Part shown: positions 33,928 to 42,315 of the stretch, piece after piece
Layout: every line of letters begins with the position of its first letter
Numbering within the stretch: position 1 is the stretch's first letter
DNA from: Pelolinea submarina
GTDB taxonomy: Bacteria; Chloroflexota; Anaerolineae; Anaerolineales; Anaerolineaceae
NCBI RefSeq assembly: GCF_003966975.1
Contig: NZ_AP018437.1
Span: 372,001-436,000, forward strand
Direction of reading: 5' to 3'
DNA length: 64,000 nucleotides
Translations under genes and position numbers: made by a program
The notes under the pieces: generated by a model
Told to the model about the DNA's origin: nothing
What the model saw: the letters and a program-made list of their open reading frames with translations, nothing else
Databases searched by the model: none

Positions 33928-34740
33928 ATGCCCCCACAAACCTTCGACCACACCCTCTTCATCCCCAACGGCGACCACGAGGTCCCAGCCCGCATCGAAA
34001 AACCCGCAGCCGCTACACCCGCTAACCCCGTCCCTGCCGTGATCATCCTGCACGGCACCGGCACGCAGAAGGACGAAGTCGCCGGCAGCTACAAGCGTCT
34101 GGCTAAAATGCTGGCGCGCGAGGGCATTGCCAGCATCCGCATCGATTTCCTCGGGCACGGCGAAAGCGCCGGCCACGAGAAAGATTTCAATTTCGGCAAC
34201 GCCCGCGCGGACATCCTCGCGGCCACTGAGTACCTGCGCGGCTTGGACTGGGTGGCTGGCGAGCGCATTGGCCTGATCGGCTGGAGCCAGGGCGGCCTGC
34301 ATGCCTACCTGGCGGCCGCCAACGAACCCGGCTACAAATCCGTGGTCACCTGGGCCAGCGGTACCGGCTGGCCGATCTCGCTTCTAATCCCCCAGGAAGC
34401 CCGCGCGGAGGCCGAAGCCAATGGCTATGCCCGCATCGTCGAAAAGGAATGGGCGGGCCATGTACGCTACATGGGCTTGCAGTGGATGAAGGACATCGAG
34501 TCCGTCAATTTCCGCGAGGAACTGGCGAAAATGGAAGCGCCCTTGCTGGCCATCGTTGGCACCGAGGACTTCATGACGGTTGAGGACATCCAGCAGACCG
34601 TGGAAGTCTGCAAGAACCCGGACTCGCGTATGTACGTCATCCAGGGCGGCGACCACACCTTCCGCACCCTCACGCGCGACACGCGTGTCTTTTACCAGGC
34701 CGCAGCCGCCACGCTGATGTGGCTGAAAGAAACGCTCTAA
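33928..34740 (+). CDS. Alpha/beta hydrolase
   Basis: The 270-residue protein starts MPPQTFDHTLFIPNGDH with AAGGA at proper distance; the longer frame from 33892 lacks support. The oxyanion region is 'VIILHGTGTQKDE' (near residue 36), the nucleophile elbow 'IGLIGWSQGG' (GxSxGG, Ser near 117), the acid 'IVGTEDFMTVED' and the His 'GGDHTFRTL'. This is a serine esterase/peptidase of the dienelactone or acyl-transferring type. The gene is GC-rich again, so the AT-rich island ends before it. The HEAT-like gene follows after 11 bases. Substrate unknown. Confidence 0.88.
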   Translation: MPPQTFDHTLFIPNGDHEVPARIEKPAAATPANPVPAVIILHGTGTQKDEVAGSYKRLAKMLAREGIASIRIDFLGHGESAGHEKDFNFGNARADILAATEYLRGLDWVAGERIGLIGWSQGGLHAYLAAANEPGYKSVVTWASGTGWPISLLIPQEARAEAEANGYARIVEKEWAGHVRYMGLQWMKDIESVNFREELAKMEAPLLAIVGTEDFMTVEDIQQTVEVCKNPDSRMYVIQGGDHTFRTLTRDTRVFYQAAAATLMWLKETL

Positions 34741-34751
34741 GGTGAGAAACC

Positions 34752-35405
34752 ATGGAAAATAATGAGCTGATTGCAAAGATCGCGGTCAAAGATTTTGATT
34801 TGGAAGCCTTTGCGCGCTTGGCTGTTGAGGACAAGGGCATTCGTGATGAACTTGTCAGCCAAATGATCGCCAATCCGGATATCATGGTCTATTACCATTG
34901 CTATGAGGTGCTTTCCAAAGCCAGCCAGGCGGAGCCGCAGTTATTTTACCCATACTGGCCGGATATCGCGCCCTTATTGGATCATCCCAATTCTTATCAC
35001 CGCGATTTTGCTTTGACCATCCTGGCGAATTTAACCCAAGTAGATCACCAGGACCTGTTTGCTTCACTTGCTGACCAATACGTCGCGCATATTAATGACG
35101 CGAAGTTCTGCACCGGGCAGTACTGCGTGCGCAATTGTCAAAAGATCATTACCTACAAGCCCGAAACCCTGGATTTCTTTCTCGATCGTCTGTTCGATCT
35201 GGATACATATTGCGATTACCCGGCTAAACAAAAAGACTTGCTCAAATATGATGTGCTGGTCATTTTGGAGCAAGTCTATGACCAATCTCCCCGCAAGGAC
35301 CAGATCAATGCCTTTATCCGGACCGCTTCCAAGGCGGTGAGCCCCAAGACTAGAAAGAAGGCTGATGCGTTGGTGCGGAAGTTTTCAATTCAGGTCCTTG
35401 CCTGA
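34752..35405 (+). CDS. Helical HEAT-repeat-like protein
   Basis: The 217-residue protein starts MENNELIAKIAVKDFDLEAF and consists of amphipathic helix pairs with spacing like HEAT repeats (for example 'YYHCYEVLSKASQAEPQLF' and 'HRDFALTILANLTQVDHQD'). A three-Cys segment CTGQYCVRNC lies near residue 117. No catalytic motif was seen. It follows the hydrolase gene by 11 bases with GGTGAG before the ATG, so it is probably co-transcribed. The role is unknown, perhaps protein-protein interaction. Confidence 0.7.
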   Translation: MENNELIAKIAVKDFDLEAFARLAVEDKGIRDELVSQMIANPDIMVYYHCYEVLSKASQAEPQLFYPYWPDIAPLLDHPNSYHRDFALTILANLTQVDHQDLFASLADQYVAHINDAKFCTGQYCVRNCQKIITYKPETLDFFLDRLFDLDTYCDYPAKQKDLLKYDVLVILEQVYDQSPRKDQINAFIRTASKAVSPKTRKKADALVRKFSIQVLA

Positions 35406-35823
35406 TCGGTAGTTGTCTGGTTATTTTAAAGCCGGCAGCACATTGAAGATTTTAAAGAATTATTGCTTTAATTTTCCCGTCCCAGTATTCAACTCGAAAT
35501 TTACCGCTATGCCATGATCTACAGCATTTGCCTTGCTTGCCTGCCATCTGCTTATAAAAAACTTTCTATACACGACATTTTGCACGATTTTTGAACGCTC
35601 GATCTATACAATAAATCCCGGTGTATTCATTTAAAGTACTCGGAGGCGCTCTGGATGCCTGCCAGTCTATGGAAGCTGGTTTTTCATCTCCCAGACCGTC
35701 CTCCCCGGCGCTGGTCTTTCATGAAAATTCAGCAGTGTGGGTTTTCATGATCGTATGGCGATTTTGCAGAACATTCTGGATGAACACAAACCATAACCGG
35801 AGCAGAAAAAGGTAAAGGGCAAA
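35406..35823 (+). other. 418-base gap before the first propeller gene
   Basis: No gene or known RNA is seen. A possible TATACAAT box lies at 35605-35612, but no good minus 35 box was found at the right distance. The ribosome binding site region before 35824 reads GGTAAAGGGC. Confidence 0.5.
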
Positions 35824-37086
35824 ATGAAACGTAAATTTTATATATCTATTCCACAAATCCTGTTGATCGTCATCATTTCTGCGCTGCTAACGGCAGTGAC
35901 CGTTCTGGCCGCCAGCGGCACGACCGATGCGCCCGCCGCACCGGGCAGCACGACTTCCTACACCCTGGAGGATATCTACCAGCGCCTGATTAACGGGACA
36001 GCTGGCTCACAAAGCGCCTTCACCGAACCCGCGGTCGCCCCCGGAACGGGCAGCATGCATTCCCTCAATGATATTTACGCTGTCATCCCGGATGCCGGCA
36101 GCGATGTCGCTGGGGTGGATGGTTCCAGGACTGTCGATCTTCCCGATGGGATCTATCGCTCGAATTCAGCTACCTGCAACGACGCCAATCTGATCAGGGA
36201 CAATATCAAACATGGCGTGACCATTTTTGGCGTGACCGGTATCTACCTTAACGGCTGGTCCATATACAGTAGAGCAGAAGATCCCCTTCTTTCAGTATCT
36301 ATGCTCAGCGCTACGGATGGCTGGGCTGTAGGAGAAGGGGGCAATATCTATCATTACGATGGTACGACCTGGAGCAGACACACCACCACGGCAGAAAGAT
36401 CTGACCTATGGTCAGTCGACATGCTCAGCGCCACGGATGGCTGGGCCGTGGGATCTGGCGGCCGTATCTATCACTACGACGGTACGACCTGGAGCAGGCA
36501 TACCACCACGGCAGAAGGAAAAGCCCTTCACTCAGTTTTCATGGTCAGTGCCACGGATGGCTGGGCCGTGGGAGAAGGGGGCTATTTCTATCACTACGAC
36601 GGCTCGAACTGGAGCCTTCGCGCCACCACGGATGAGGGAATAACGCTTTGGTCGGTCTCCATGGTCAACGCCACAGATGGATGGGCTGTGGGAGAAGAGG
36701 GCAATTTCTATCACTACAACGGCTCGACCTGGAGTTGGGGCGAAAGCGTATCCCCTGGATTAACCATTTGGTCGGTCGACATGGTCAACGCCACGGCTGG
36801 CTGGGCCACGGCACGAGACGGCTGGATCTACCGCTACGACGGCTCGCATTGGAGAACGGACTATATGACTGTGGAGGGAACGAGCCTTTACTCGGTCGAC
36901 ATGCTCAGCGCCACGGATGGCTGGGCCGTGGGTGTTTACGGTATTATCTACCACTACGATGGCGTGGAATGGAGTCTGCACACCACCATTCCACAGAGGT
37001 CGATGCTTCGCTCAGTCTCCATGCTCAGCGCCACGGATGGCTGGGCCGTGGCAGATGATGGCCGCATCTATCATTTATTTGATTGA
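35824..37086 (+). CDS. Secreted seven-repeat beta-propeller-like protein, first copy
   Basis: The 420-residue protein has a signal peptide (IPQILLIVIISALLTAVTVL), then a conserved N-terminal module (SYTLEDIYQRLINGTAG, MHSLNDIYAVIPDAGSD) of about 140 residues found in secreted Chloroflexota proteins. Seven repeats of about 40 residues with the core 'SATDGWAVGEGGNIYHYDG' follow (from residue 155 onward); the last is shorter. Seven repeats of this length predict a seven-bladed propeller related to YCF48/BNR or sialidase-like blades. The blades are highly similar in DNA as well, so they arose by recent internal duplication. Likely exported; binding partner unknown. Confidence 0.8.
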   Translation: MKRKFYISIPQILLIVIISALLTAVTVLAASGTTDAPAAPGSTTSYTLEDIYQRLINGTAGSQSAFTEPAVAPGTGSMHSLNDIYAVIPDAGSDVAGVDGSRTVDLPDGIYRSNSATCNDANLIRDNIKHGVTIFGVTGIYLNGWSIYSRAEDPLLSVSMLSATDGWAVGEGGNIYHYDGTTWSRHTTTAERSDLWSVDMLSATDGWAVGSGGRIYHYDGTTWSRHTTTAEGKALHSVFMVSATDGWAVGEGGYFYHYDGSNWSLRATTDEGITLWSVSMVNATDGWAVGEEGNFYHYNGSTWSWGESVSPGLTIWSVDMVNATAGWATARDGWIYRYDGSHWRTDYMTVEGTSLYSVDMLSATDGWAVGVYGIIYHYDGVEWSLHTTIPQRSMLRSVSMLSATDGWAVADDGRIYHLFD

Positions 37087-37114
37087 CATATCATTAACAA
37101 ACTTGGGAGAATAC

Positions 37115-38395
37115 ATGGATAAACACCCTTCGGTCATGTGGAGACACTTCATCAAAGCCCTGCCGCTGACGCTGGTTGCCATGCTGCTAACGGCAGTGAC
37201 CGTTCTGGCTGCCTCCGGCACGACCGACGCGCCCGCCGCGCCGGGTAGCACGACTTCCTACACCCTGGAGGACATCTACCAGCGCCTGAGCAACGGGACA
37301 GCCGGCTCTCAAAGCACCTTCACCGAGCCTGCGGTTGCCCCGGGCACGGGAACTATGCATTCCCTCAACGATATCTATGCTGTCATCCCGGATGCCGGCA
37401 GCGACGTCGCTGGATCGGATGGTTCCAGGACTGTCGATCTTCCCAATGGGATCTATCGCTCGAATACGGCAACCTGCAACGACACCGACCTGGTCGCCGA
37501 AAACGTCAAACATGGCGTGACGCTGTTTGGGGTGACGGGCACCTATGAAGGTCCCGGATGGAATTTGTATAGCATCACGGCAGAAGGATCCCTCATTAGT
37601 TCAATTTCCATGCTCAGCGCCACGGATGGCTGGGCTGTGGGGGAGGGTGGCAGGATCTACCACTTTGACGGTTCAACTTGGAGCCTGCACACCACGACTC
37701 CGGAGGGAACGTCCCTTCTATCAATTTCCATGCTCAGCGCCACGGATGGCTGGGCTGCCGGAAATTGGGGCCATATTTATCACTACAACGGATCGAGCTG
37801 GAACCTGGATACCACTTATCCCGAAGCAAGCAGTATTTGGTCGATTGACATGCTCAGCGCCACGGATGGCTGGGCAGTGGGGTATTATGGCTATATCTAC
37901 CACTTTGATGGTTCAACCTGGAGCCTGCATACTACAACTCCGGAGGGATTACCCCTGATTTCTGTGTCCATGCTTAGCGCCACGGATGGCTGGGCTTCGG
38001 GGACGAGTGGCGGGATCTACCACTATGACGGTACCGACTGGTACCTGCACACCACTGCTCCGGAGGGAACGATCCTTCAATCAATTACCATGCGCAGCGC
38101 CACGGATGGCTGGGCTGCGGGGACGAGTGGCAGGATCTACCACTACGACGGTACCGACTGGTACCTGCACACCACGGCTCCGGAGGGAACGACCCTTCAA
38201 TCAATTTTCATGTTCAGCGCCACGGATGGCTGGGCCGTAGGGTTTTATGGCTATATCTACCATTACGACGGTTCAACCTGGAGCCTGCATACCAAAGTTC
38301 CGGGTTTTATAGACTTATATGCCGTCGACATGCTCAGCGCCTCGGATGGTTGGGCCGTCGGAGCATATGGCCGCATTTATCGTTACGTTGATTGA
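37115..38395 (+). CDS. Secreted seven-repeat beta-propeller-like protein, second copy
   Basis: The 426-residue protein starts MDKHPSVMWRHFIKALP with GGGAG six bases upstream, and the signal peptide region matches the first copy almost exactly (MLLTAVTVLAASGTTDAPA). The same N-terminal module is followed by seven repeats with core 'SATDGWAVGEGGRIYHFDG', some carrying 'HTTTPEGTSL' linkers. Two repeats (starting near 37941 and 38061) are nearly identical at DNA level. The longer frame from 36917 overlaps the first gene and is not used. The pair is a tandem duplication with shared secretion signal and fold. Confidence 0.8.
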   Translation: MDKHPSVMWRHFIKALPLTLVAMLLTAVTVLAASGTTDAPAAPGSTTSYTLEDIYQRLSNGTAGSQSTFTEPAVAPGTGTMHSLNDIYAVIPDAGSDVAGSDGSRTVDLPNGIYRSNTATCNDTDLVAENVKHGVTLFGVTGTYEGPGWNLYSITAEGSLISSISMLSATDGWAVGEGGRIYHFDGSTWSLHTTTPEGTSLLSISMLSATDGWAAGNWGHIYHYNGSSWNLDTTYPEASSIWSIDMLSATDGWAVGYYGYIYHFDGSTWSLHTTTPEGLPLISVSMLSATDGWASGTSGGIYHYDGTDWYLHTTAPEGTILQSITMRSATDGWAAGTSGRIYHYDGTDWYLHTTAPEGTTLQSIFMFSATDGWAVGFYGYIYHYDGSTWSLHTKVPGFIDLYAVDMLSASDGWAVGAYGRIYRYVD

Positions 38396-38527
38396 ACAAC
38401 TGGAAACAAGCTGACAATTGGGCTTGAAAACTCGCCTCGAGGGCATAGCACGTGACGTACGCGTCTTCTGCCGGGCCGCCGTCATGGAATTGAAAAGTAC
38501 TCATTGAGGGATGATTCTTCATTAACG

Positions 38528-38640
38528 CCTCCCTTATTTTTTGAAGCGTTTTGCGAGAGCAAAGATCGGAGATACCCATTCCGGAATAGCCTCGAGCTGT
38601 TACCGGAATGGACGCTCCATTATGGGTGAGGCTAGGAGCG
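38528..38640. repeat. Palindromic repeat, long form (copy C)
   Basis: CCTCCCTTATTTTTTGAAGC opens the copy, and the inner hairpins GCG.TTTGCGAGAGCAAAG.TCGG and CATTCCGGAATAGCCTCGAG..CCGGAATGG are recognisable with substitutions against copies A and B. It ends GAGGCTAGGAGCGG. The 38396-38958 gap also holds a short copy at 38702 and a terminator-like hairpin, and no gene. Confidence 0.75.
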
Positions 38641-38701
38641 GCAACACGATAAAGCCCCTCATGCTTGACCTTAAAATGTTGAATGAAATGTTTTAAGTAT
38701 T

Positions 38702-38750
38702 CCTCCCCTATTTTGCAAAGCAAAAATGGGGGAGGTTAGGAGGGGGCAGG
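38702..38750. repeat. Palindromic repeat, short form
   Basis: CCTCCCCTATTTTGC, AAA, GCAAAAATGGGGGAGG form a long hairpin (38702-38736) followed by TTAGGAGGGGGCAGG. It is the short version of the family, with the inner hairpins replaced by a minimal loop. Confidence 0.8.
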
Positions 38751-38883
38751 CACTGGCGTAGTGAAAATGGGGAGATTAAGTGGGGGCGAGAAATGTGTAG
38801 CGTTGAAAGAAAAACGCTCCAATTCGATCATTGGGTAGATGCCTTCATTTTTAGAACTCTCCATTTTTCTAGTACTACTGGTG

Positions 38884-38918
38884 AAAACACGCTCTCATTC
38901 AGAAGAGCGCGTTTTTGT
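38884..38918 (+). terminator. Terminator-like hairpin upstream of the MazF-like gene
   Basis: AAAACACGCTCT and AGAGCGCGTTTT pair with one mismatch, followed by TGTT. It stands 40 bases before the toxin gene, with no gene directly before it. Confidence 0.5.
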
Positions 38919-38958
38919 TATGGCATAATTGCTGATATTAAGAGGATATTCTGTTTCT

Positions 38959-39330
38959 ATGGTAATCAATCAGGGTGATATCTATTGGGTACCGCTGAAA
39001 GATCCGCGTGGGTCGGAAGCGGGCATTACCCATCCCCATGTGGTAATTCAGGAAAATGTCGTCAACCGCAGCCGTATCAACACCGTGGTTGTGTGTGCCT
39101 TGACGACCAATATGAAACGGGTGAGCATACCCGGCAACGTCCTGCTTGAGCCGGGGGAAGCGAATTTGCCCAGGCAGAGCATTGTGGCCGTTTCACAGGT
39201 CTCAACTGTGGATAAGACGCAATTGGGCGAATATATCGGCTCGTTGTCCGCGGAACGCGTCCGGCAGATATTGGCGGGATTGCGCCTTCAACAGCACATG
39301 ACTGCTCACCATGAAGAGGATGGAGAATAA
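38959..39330 (+). CDS. MazF/PemK-family endoribonuclease toxin, no antitoxin seen
   Basis: The 123-residue protein starts MVINQGDIYWVPLKDPRGSE and continues 'HPHVVIQENVVNRSRINTVVV', the SH3-like fold opening of MazF/PemK toxins. The later 'LEPGEANLPRQSIVAVSQVSTVDKTQLGEYIGSL' holds the conserved S/T and catalytic region. Family members cleave mRNA at short sequence motifs. A MazE-like AbrB or ribbon-helix-helix partner would be expected just upstream, yet the 560 bases before it show only repeats and a terminator. The VOC gene follows immediately, overlapping in the longest frame. Confidence 0.88.
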   Translation: MVINQGDIYWVPLKDPRGSEAGITHPHVVIQENVVNRSRINTVVVCALTTNMKRVSIPGNVLLEPGEANLPRQSIVAVSQVSTVDKTQLGEYIGSLSAERVRQILAGLRLQQHMTAHHEEDGE

Positions 39331-39331
39331 G

Positions 39332-39751
39332 ATGCGTCAATCCATTGTGCACGTCGCTCTGGTCGTGCGGGATTACGACGAAGCCATTGCCTTTTATACA
39401 CAGAAATTGCATTTCACTTTGGTGGAGGATACCTACCAACCCGCCCAGGATAAGCGCTGGGTAGTGGTGGCTCCCCCTGGTTCTTCCGGCACCACCCTGC
39501 TGCTGGCGCGCGCGTCCAAGCCGGAGCAGGAGCCCTTCATCGGTAACCAGACCGGCGGCCGTGTTTTCCTCTTCCTTAACTCGGACGATTTCTGGCGCGA
39601 TTATGACGAGATGGTCGCTAATGGCATTAAGTTTATTCGCCCTCCCAAAGAAGAATCTTATGGGATAGTGGCGGTCTTTGAAGACCTCTACGGGAACCTG
39701 TGGGACTTGCTGCAGTTGAATGAGAACCATCCCTTATCTGCACGGCTATGA
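39332..39751 (+). CDS. VOC-fold (glyoxalase/bleomycin resistance) protein
   Basis: The 139-residue protein starts MRQSIVHVALVVRDYDEAIAF, the metal-binding beta-alpha-beta opening of the VOC family with a conserved His (VHVAL). It continues 'KRWVVVAPPGSSGTTLLLA' and 'VAVFEDLYGNLWDLLQLNE', with the acidic metal ligand in the final strand. In-frame ATGs at 39311 and 39320 are alternative starts, but GGAG precedes 39332 best. Its start lies just beyond the toxin stop, so the two share a transcript. Substrate unknown. Confidence 0.88.
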   Translation: MRQSIVHVALVVRDYDEAIAFYTQKLHFTLVEDTYQPAQDKRWVVVAPPGSSGTTLLLARASKPEQEPFIGNQTGGRVFLFLNSDDFWRDYDEMVANGIKFIRPPKEESYGIVAVFEDLYGNLWDLLQLNENHPLSARL

Positions 39752-39855
39752 TGAATGAGATGGAATTTGATCGCGTGTAAATATTCAATGAAAACATAAT
39801 AAAGTCCGGTTTTTTGACAGCCGGGCTATGCTCAAATTGGACAGGAGGTTCTACC

Positions 39856-40524
39856 ATGTCGCTCAATCCGATCTGGGTTTTTCTCGAAATCGGCCAAACA
39901 CGCACCTTTGCGGTTGTTCCGCATTGGCCGGGCTGGTGCCGTAGCGGGGGCAGTGAGGACGCCGCTTTACGGGCTTTGCTGGAGTATGCCCCGCGCTATG
40001 CACAGGCCCTGACGGGCAGCGGATTGGAATTCCCGGATGCGCTTTCTTTGATCGACCTGCAGGTGGAGGGCAAAGTTGTTGGCAACGCCACCACCGATTT
40101 TGGCGCGCCTGCCATGCCCCTGCCGCCGGATGACCTGCTTGTAAGTGAAGATGAACTGGCGTACATGCAGGTCTTGCTCGCGGCTTCCTGGGCTGCTTTC
40201 GACCGTGCCGCGCAGGCTGCTGAAGGCAAATCTATGCGTACGGGGCCGCGCGGCGGCGGCCGCGACTTGGCCAAAATGGTTGCCCACGTGGGCGAAGCCG
40301 AGTTGGCTTACCTATCCAAACTGGGCGGGAAAATGCCGCTCGACAGCCGGGATGATCAGACCCGGCGGCGCGTCATGTTGGAGACGTTGGCGGCTTCCGT
40401 GCAGGGTGGGATTCCCGCAGTCGGACCACGCGGCGGGGGGCGTTGGACGCCGCGCTTCTTCGTGCGCCGTACCGCCTGGCATACCCTCGACCATGCCTGG
40501 GAGATCGAAGACCGCATCGAATGA
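39856..40524 (+). CDS. Conserved protein of the DinB-like type
   Basis: The 222-residue protein starts MSLNPIWVFLEIGQTRTFAV with a strong AGGAGG site. It has the conserved 'HWPGWCRSGGSEDAALRAL' opening, 'MRTGPRGGGRDLAKMVAHVGEAE' in the centre and a near-repeated 'VGPRGGGRWTPRFFVRRTAWHTLDHAWEIEDR' at the end. The last part, with His in 'HTLDHAWE', resembles the metal-site helix of DinB-type four-helix bundles. It is an uncharacterised cytoplasmic protein, found in other Chloroflexota and Actinobacteria in my recollection. Substrate unknown. Confidence 0.65.
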   Translation: MSLNPIWVFLEIGQTRTFAVVPHWPGWCRSGGSEDAALRALLEYAPRYAQALTGSGLEFPDALSLIDLQVEGKVVGNATTDFGAPAMPLPPDDLLVSEDELAYMQVLLAASWAAFDRAAQAAEGKSMRTGPRGGGRDLAKMVAHVGEAELAYLSKLGGKMPLDSRDDQTRRRVMLETLAASVQGGIPAVGPRGGGRWTPRFFVRRTAWHTLDHAWEIEDRIE

Positions 40525-40622
40525 TCCTTTTTTGAAAGAAAAAAAAACCTTGCTTTAAAGGTGTCCAATCCCAAAGGGTTGGATTAAACTTGGGAAAATA
40601 TTAAAAGTTGAAATGTGGTTCA

Positions 40623-41528
40623 ATGAATTTAAATCGCTTGATTCAATCTGCGGCTGAACATAAACTGAATATTCTGAATATCGTTGTCCGTCAGAATGGT
40701 GAGGTTGTGGCGGAACATGATTTCGCCGAAGAACAGCGGGTACTGCTTTGGTCCAACTCTAAGACTTTTACATCGATGGCAATTGGTATTGCGGAAGGTG
40801 AGGGTCTTTTGAAGGTAGAGGATCCTATCTCTAAATATTTCCAAATTCCATCAGAGCCTGAGTGGGAGAAGGTCAGCATTCGTGATTTGTTATGCATGGG
40901 GACAGGACAGGCGAATTGTCCCTTTACCGCAGCATGGCATGCCGGTGAACCGCTTGACGATGTGGAGGGCATTTTCTTTCGCGAACCGATCGTCTATGAA
41001 CCCGGCTCGCACTTTTTATACAATAACGCTGCCACCTACATGCTGTCCAAATTGATCAGCCTGACGACCGGCACTAACTTGAATGATTATTTATGTCCGC
41101 GAATTTTTGAACCTCTGGGGATCCAGGATGTGCATTGGGAACACAATCGCGACGGCGTCAATTTCGGTTGCTCCGGATTGCACTTAGCGGCCCATGAGGT
41201 TTCAAAATTCGGTCAATTGCTGTTGAATGAGGGCAAGTGGGAAAACGTTAGCCTTATTCCTGCGCAATATATCCGCGAGGCAACCGGCAAGCAAATTGAT
41301 AATTCGGATTTCGATGAATACTTCGCGACCCCCGATCACCGTGCGGGTTATGGATACCAGTTGTGGATGAACTCCTATCCCGGCTCTTATCGTCTGGATG
41401 GTTTGTATGGGCAATACACGGTAGTCATTCCAAAAAAACAGGCTGTTATCACGTATATTTCGAATGAACCCGAGAAGATGACAGCTATTCTTGAATTGAC
41501 TTGGGATTTTATCGTTGAACAATTGTAG
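40623..41528 (+). CDS. Serine beta-lactamase-like hydrolase (class C/DD-peptidase fold)
   Basis: The 301-residue protein has the SxxK motif in 'VLLWSNSKTFTSMAIG' (near residue 43), a YxN-type triad 'LYNNAATYMLSKLI' (near 134) and an 'HRAGYGYQLWMN' segment in place of a canonical KTG. These match serine hydrolases of the beta-lactamase/EstB class (COG1680). No signal peptide is seen, so it is probably cytoplasmic. The longer frame starts with a TTG; the ATG at 40623 is used. Substrate unknown; it is likely an esterase or amidase rather than a resistance enzyme. Confidence 0.85.
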   Translation: MNLNRLIQSAAEHKLNILNIVVRQNGEVVAEHDFAEEQRVLLWSNSKTFTSMAIGIAEGEGLLKVEDPISKYFQIPSEPEWEKVSIRDLLCMGTGQANCPFTAAWHAGEPLDDVEGIFFREPIVYEPGSHFLYNNAATYMLSKLISLTTGTNLNDYLCPRIFEPLGIQDVHWEHNRDGVNFGCSGLHLAAHEVSKFGQLLLNEGKWENVSLIPAQYIREATGKQIDNSDFDEYFATPDHRAGYGYQLWMNSYPGSYRLDGLYGQYTVVIPKKQAVITYISNEPEKMTAILELTWDFIVEQL

Positions 41529-41646
41529 CAATTGGGAATCCTTGGAAGTTGCCTGGTTTCTCAGTCTGTACACTTTTATCAGGATAAGGTAAATTGGAGC
41601 TGGACGATTTGCCAGTGGTTCATCTCTGAATGAGGAGGAAATTGGA

Positions 41647-42147
41647 ATGGGATCACTTTCGGATGCAATGAGCGAGTACCGCGCACAAATGCAAAAGGGC
41701 GCCATTCAACAGGCCTACCGCGGCTTGATGGAATACATGTCTGCCCTGAAGACACAGTTGAAAGCCAAATACCCCGAATATCAGGTGTCCGGCAGCCTGT
41801 ACTTCGGCTACATGGATATGACCTATTTCTCTTTTACACCACCGGCGTTGAAAGACAAAGGTCTGAAAATTGCTATCGTGTTTGTCCATGAGACCTTTGC
41901 CTTTGAAGTTTGGCTGTCTGCGGCCAACCGTGCAGTGCTGGCTCAGTATGCGCAGCTAATCGAGGATGCCGGTTGGGAGAAGTACCCCCGTGTAGACGCT
42001 GCGCAGAACCCGGACGCCATTCTGGAGCATACCATCACGGCCGACCCGGACTTCAGCAATCTGCTGGCCTTGTCCGCTCAAATCGAACGAGAAACGCTGG
42101 CCTTCTGCGCCGACGTGGAGACATTTTTGTCCACCGTGCGGGATTGA
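41647..42147 (+). CDS. DUF7000-like protein
   Basis: The 166-residue protein starts MGSLSDAMSEYRAQMQKG with an AGGAGG site, and contains 'AYRGLMEYMSALKTQLKAKY', 'GYMDMTYFSFTPPALKDKGLKIAIVF' and 'FEVWLSAANRAVL', a pattern known from small uncharacterised proteins (DUF7000 type). It resembles the fold of proteins that bind small molecules, but no catalytic residue is clear. It is monocistronic. Function unknown. Confidence 0.7.
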   Translation: MGSLSDAMSEYRAQMQKGAIQQAYRGLMEYMSALKTQLKAKYPEYQVSGSLYFGYMDMTYFSFTPPALKDKGLKIAIVFVHETFAFEVWLSAANRAVLAQYAQLIEDAGWEKYPRVDAAQNPDAILEHTITADPDFSNLLALSAQIERETLAFCADVETFLSTVRD

Positions 42148-42315
42148 CCTTGCCGTCTTTTTTCAATTCAGCGCACGAGGGTTGCGGTGTTTCATCCCTT
42201 TTGCGTTTACTCAAAACTATACTTGCAGAATTTATTAGTTATCTCTTTTTGAGATTAATGTATAATTTGATTCTGGGTGGAAAATTATCCCAAAATACTC
42301 AGCATAGAGGAAAAT

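Noticed and set aside
36289-38395. Regular 120-base repeats considered as a CRISPR-like or satellite array
   Set aside because: The units are in frame, encode 40-residue blades in two secreted proteins, and spacers vary as codons do.
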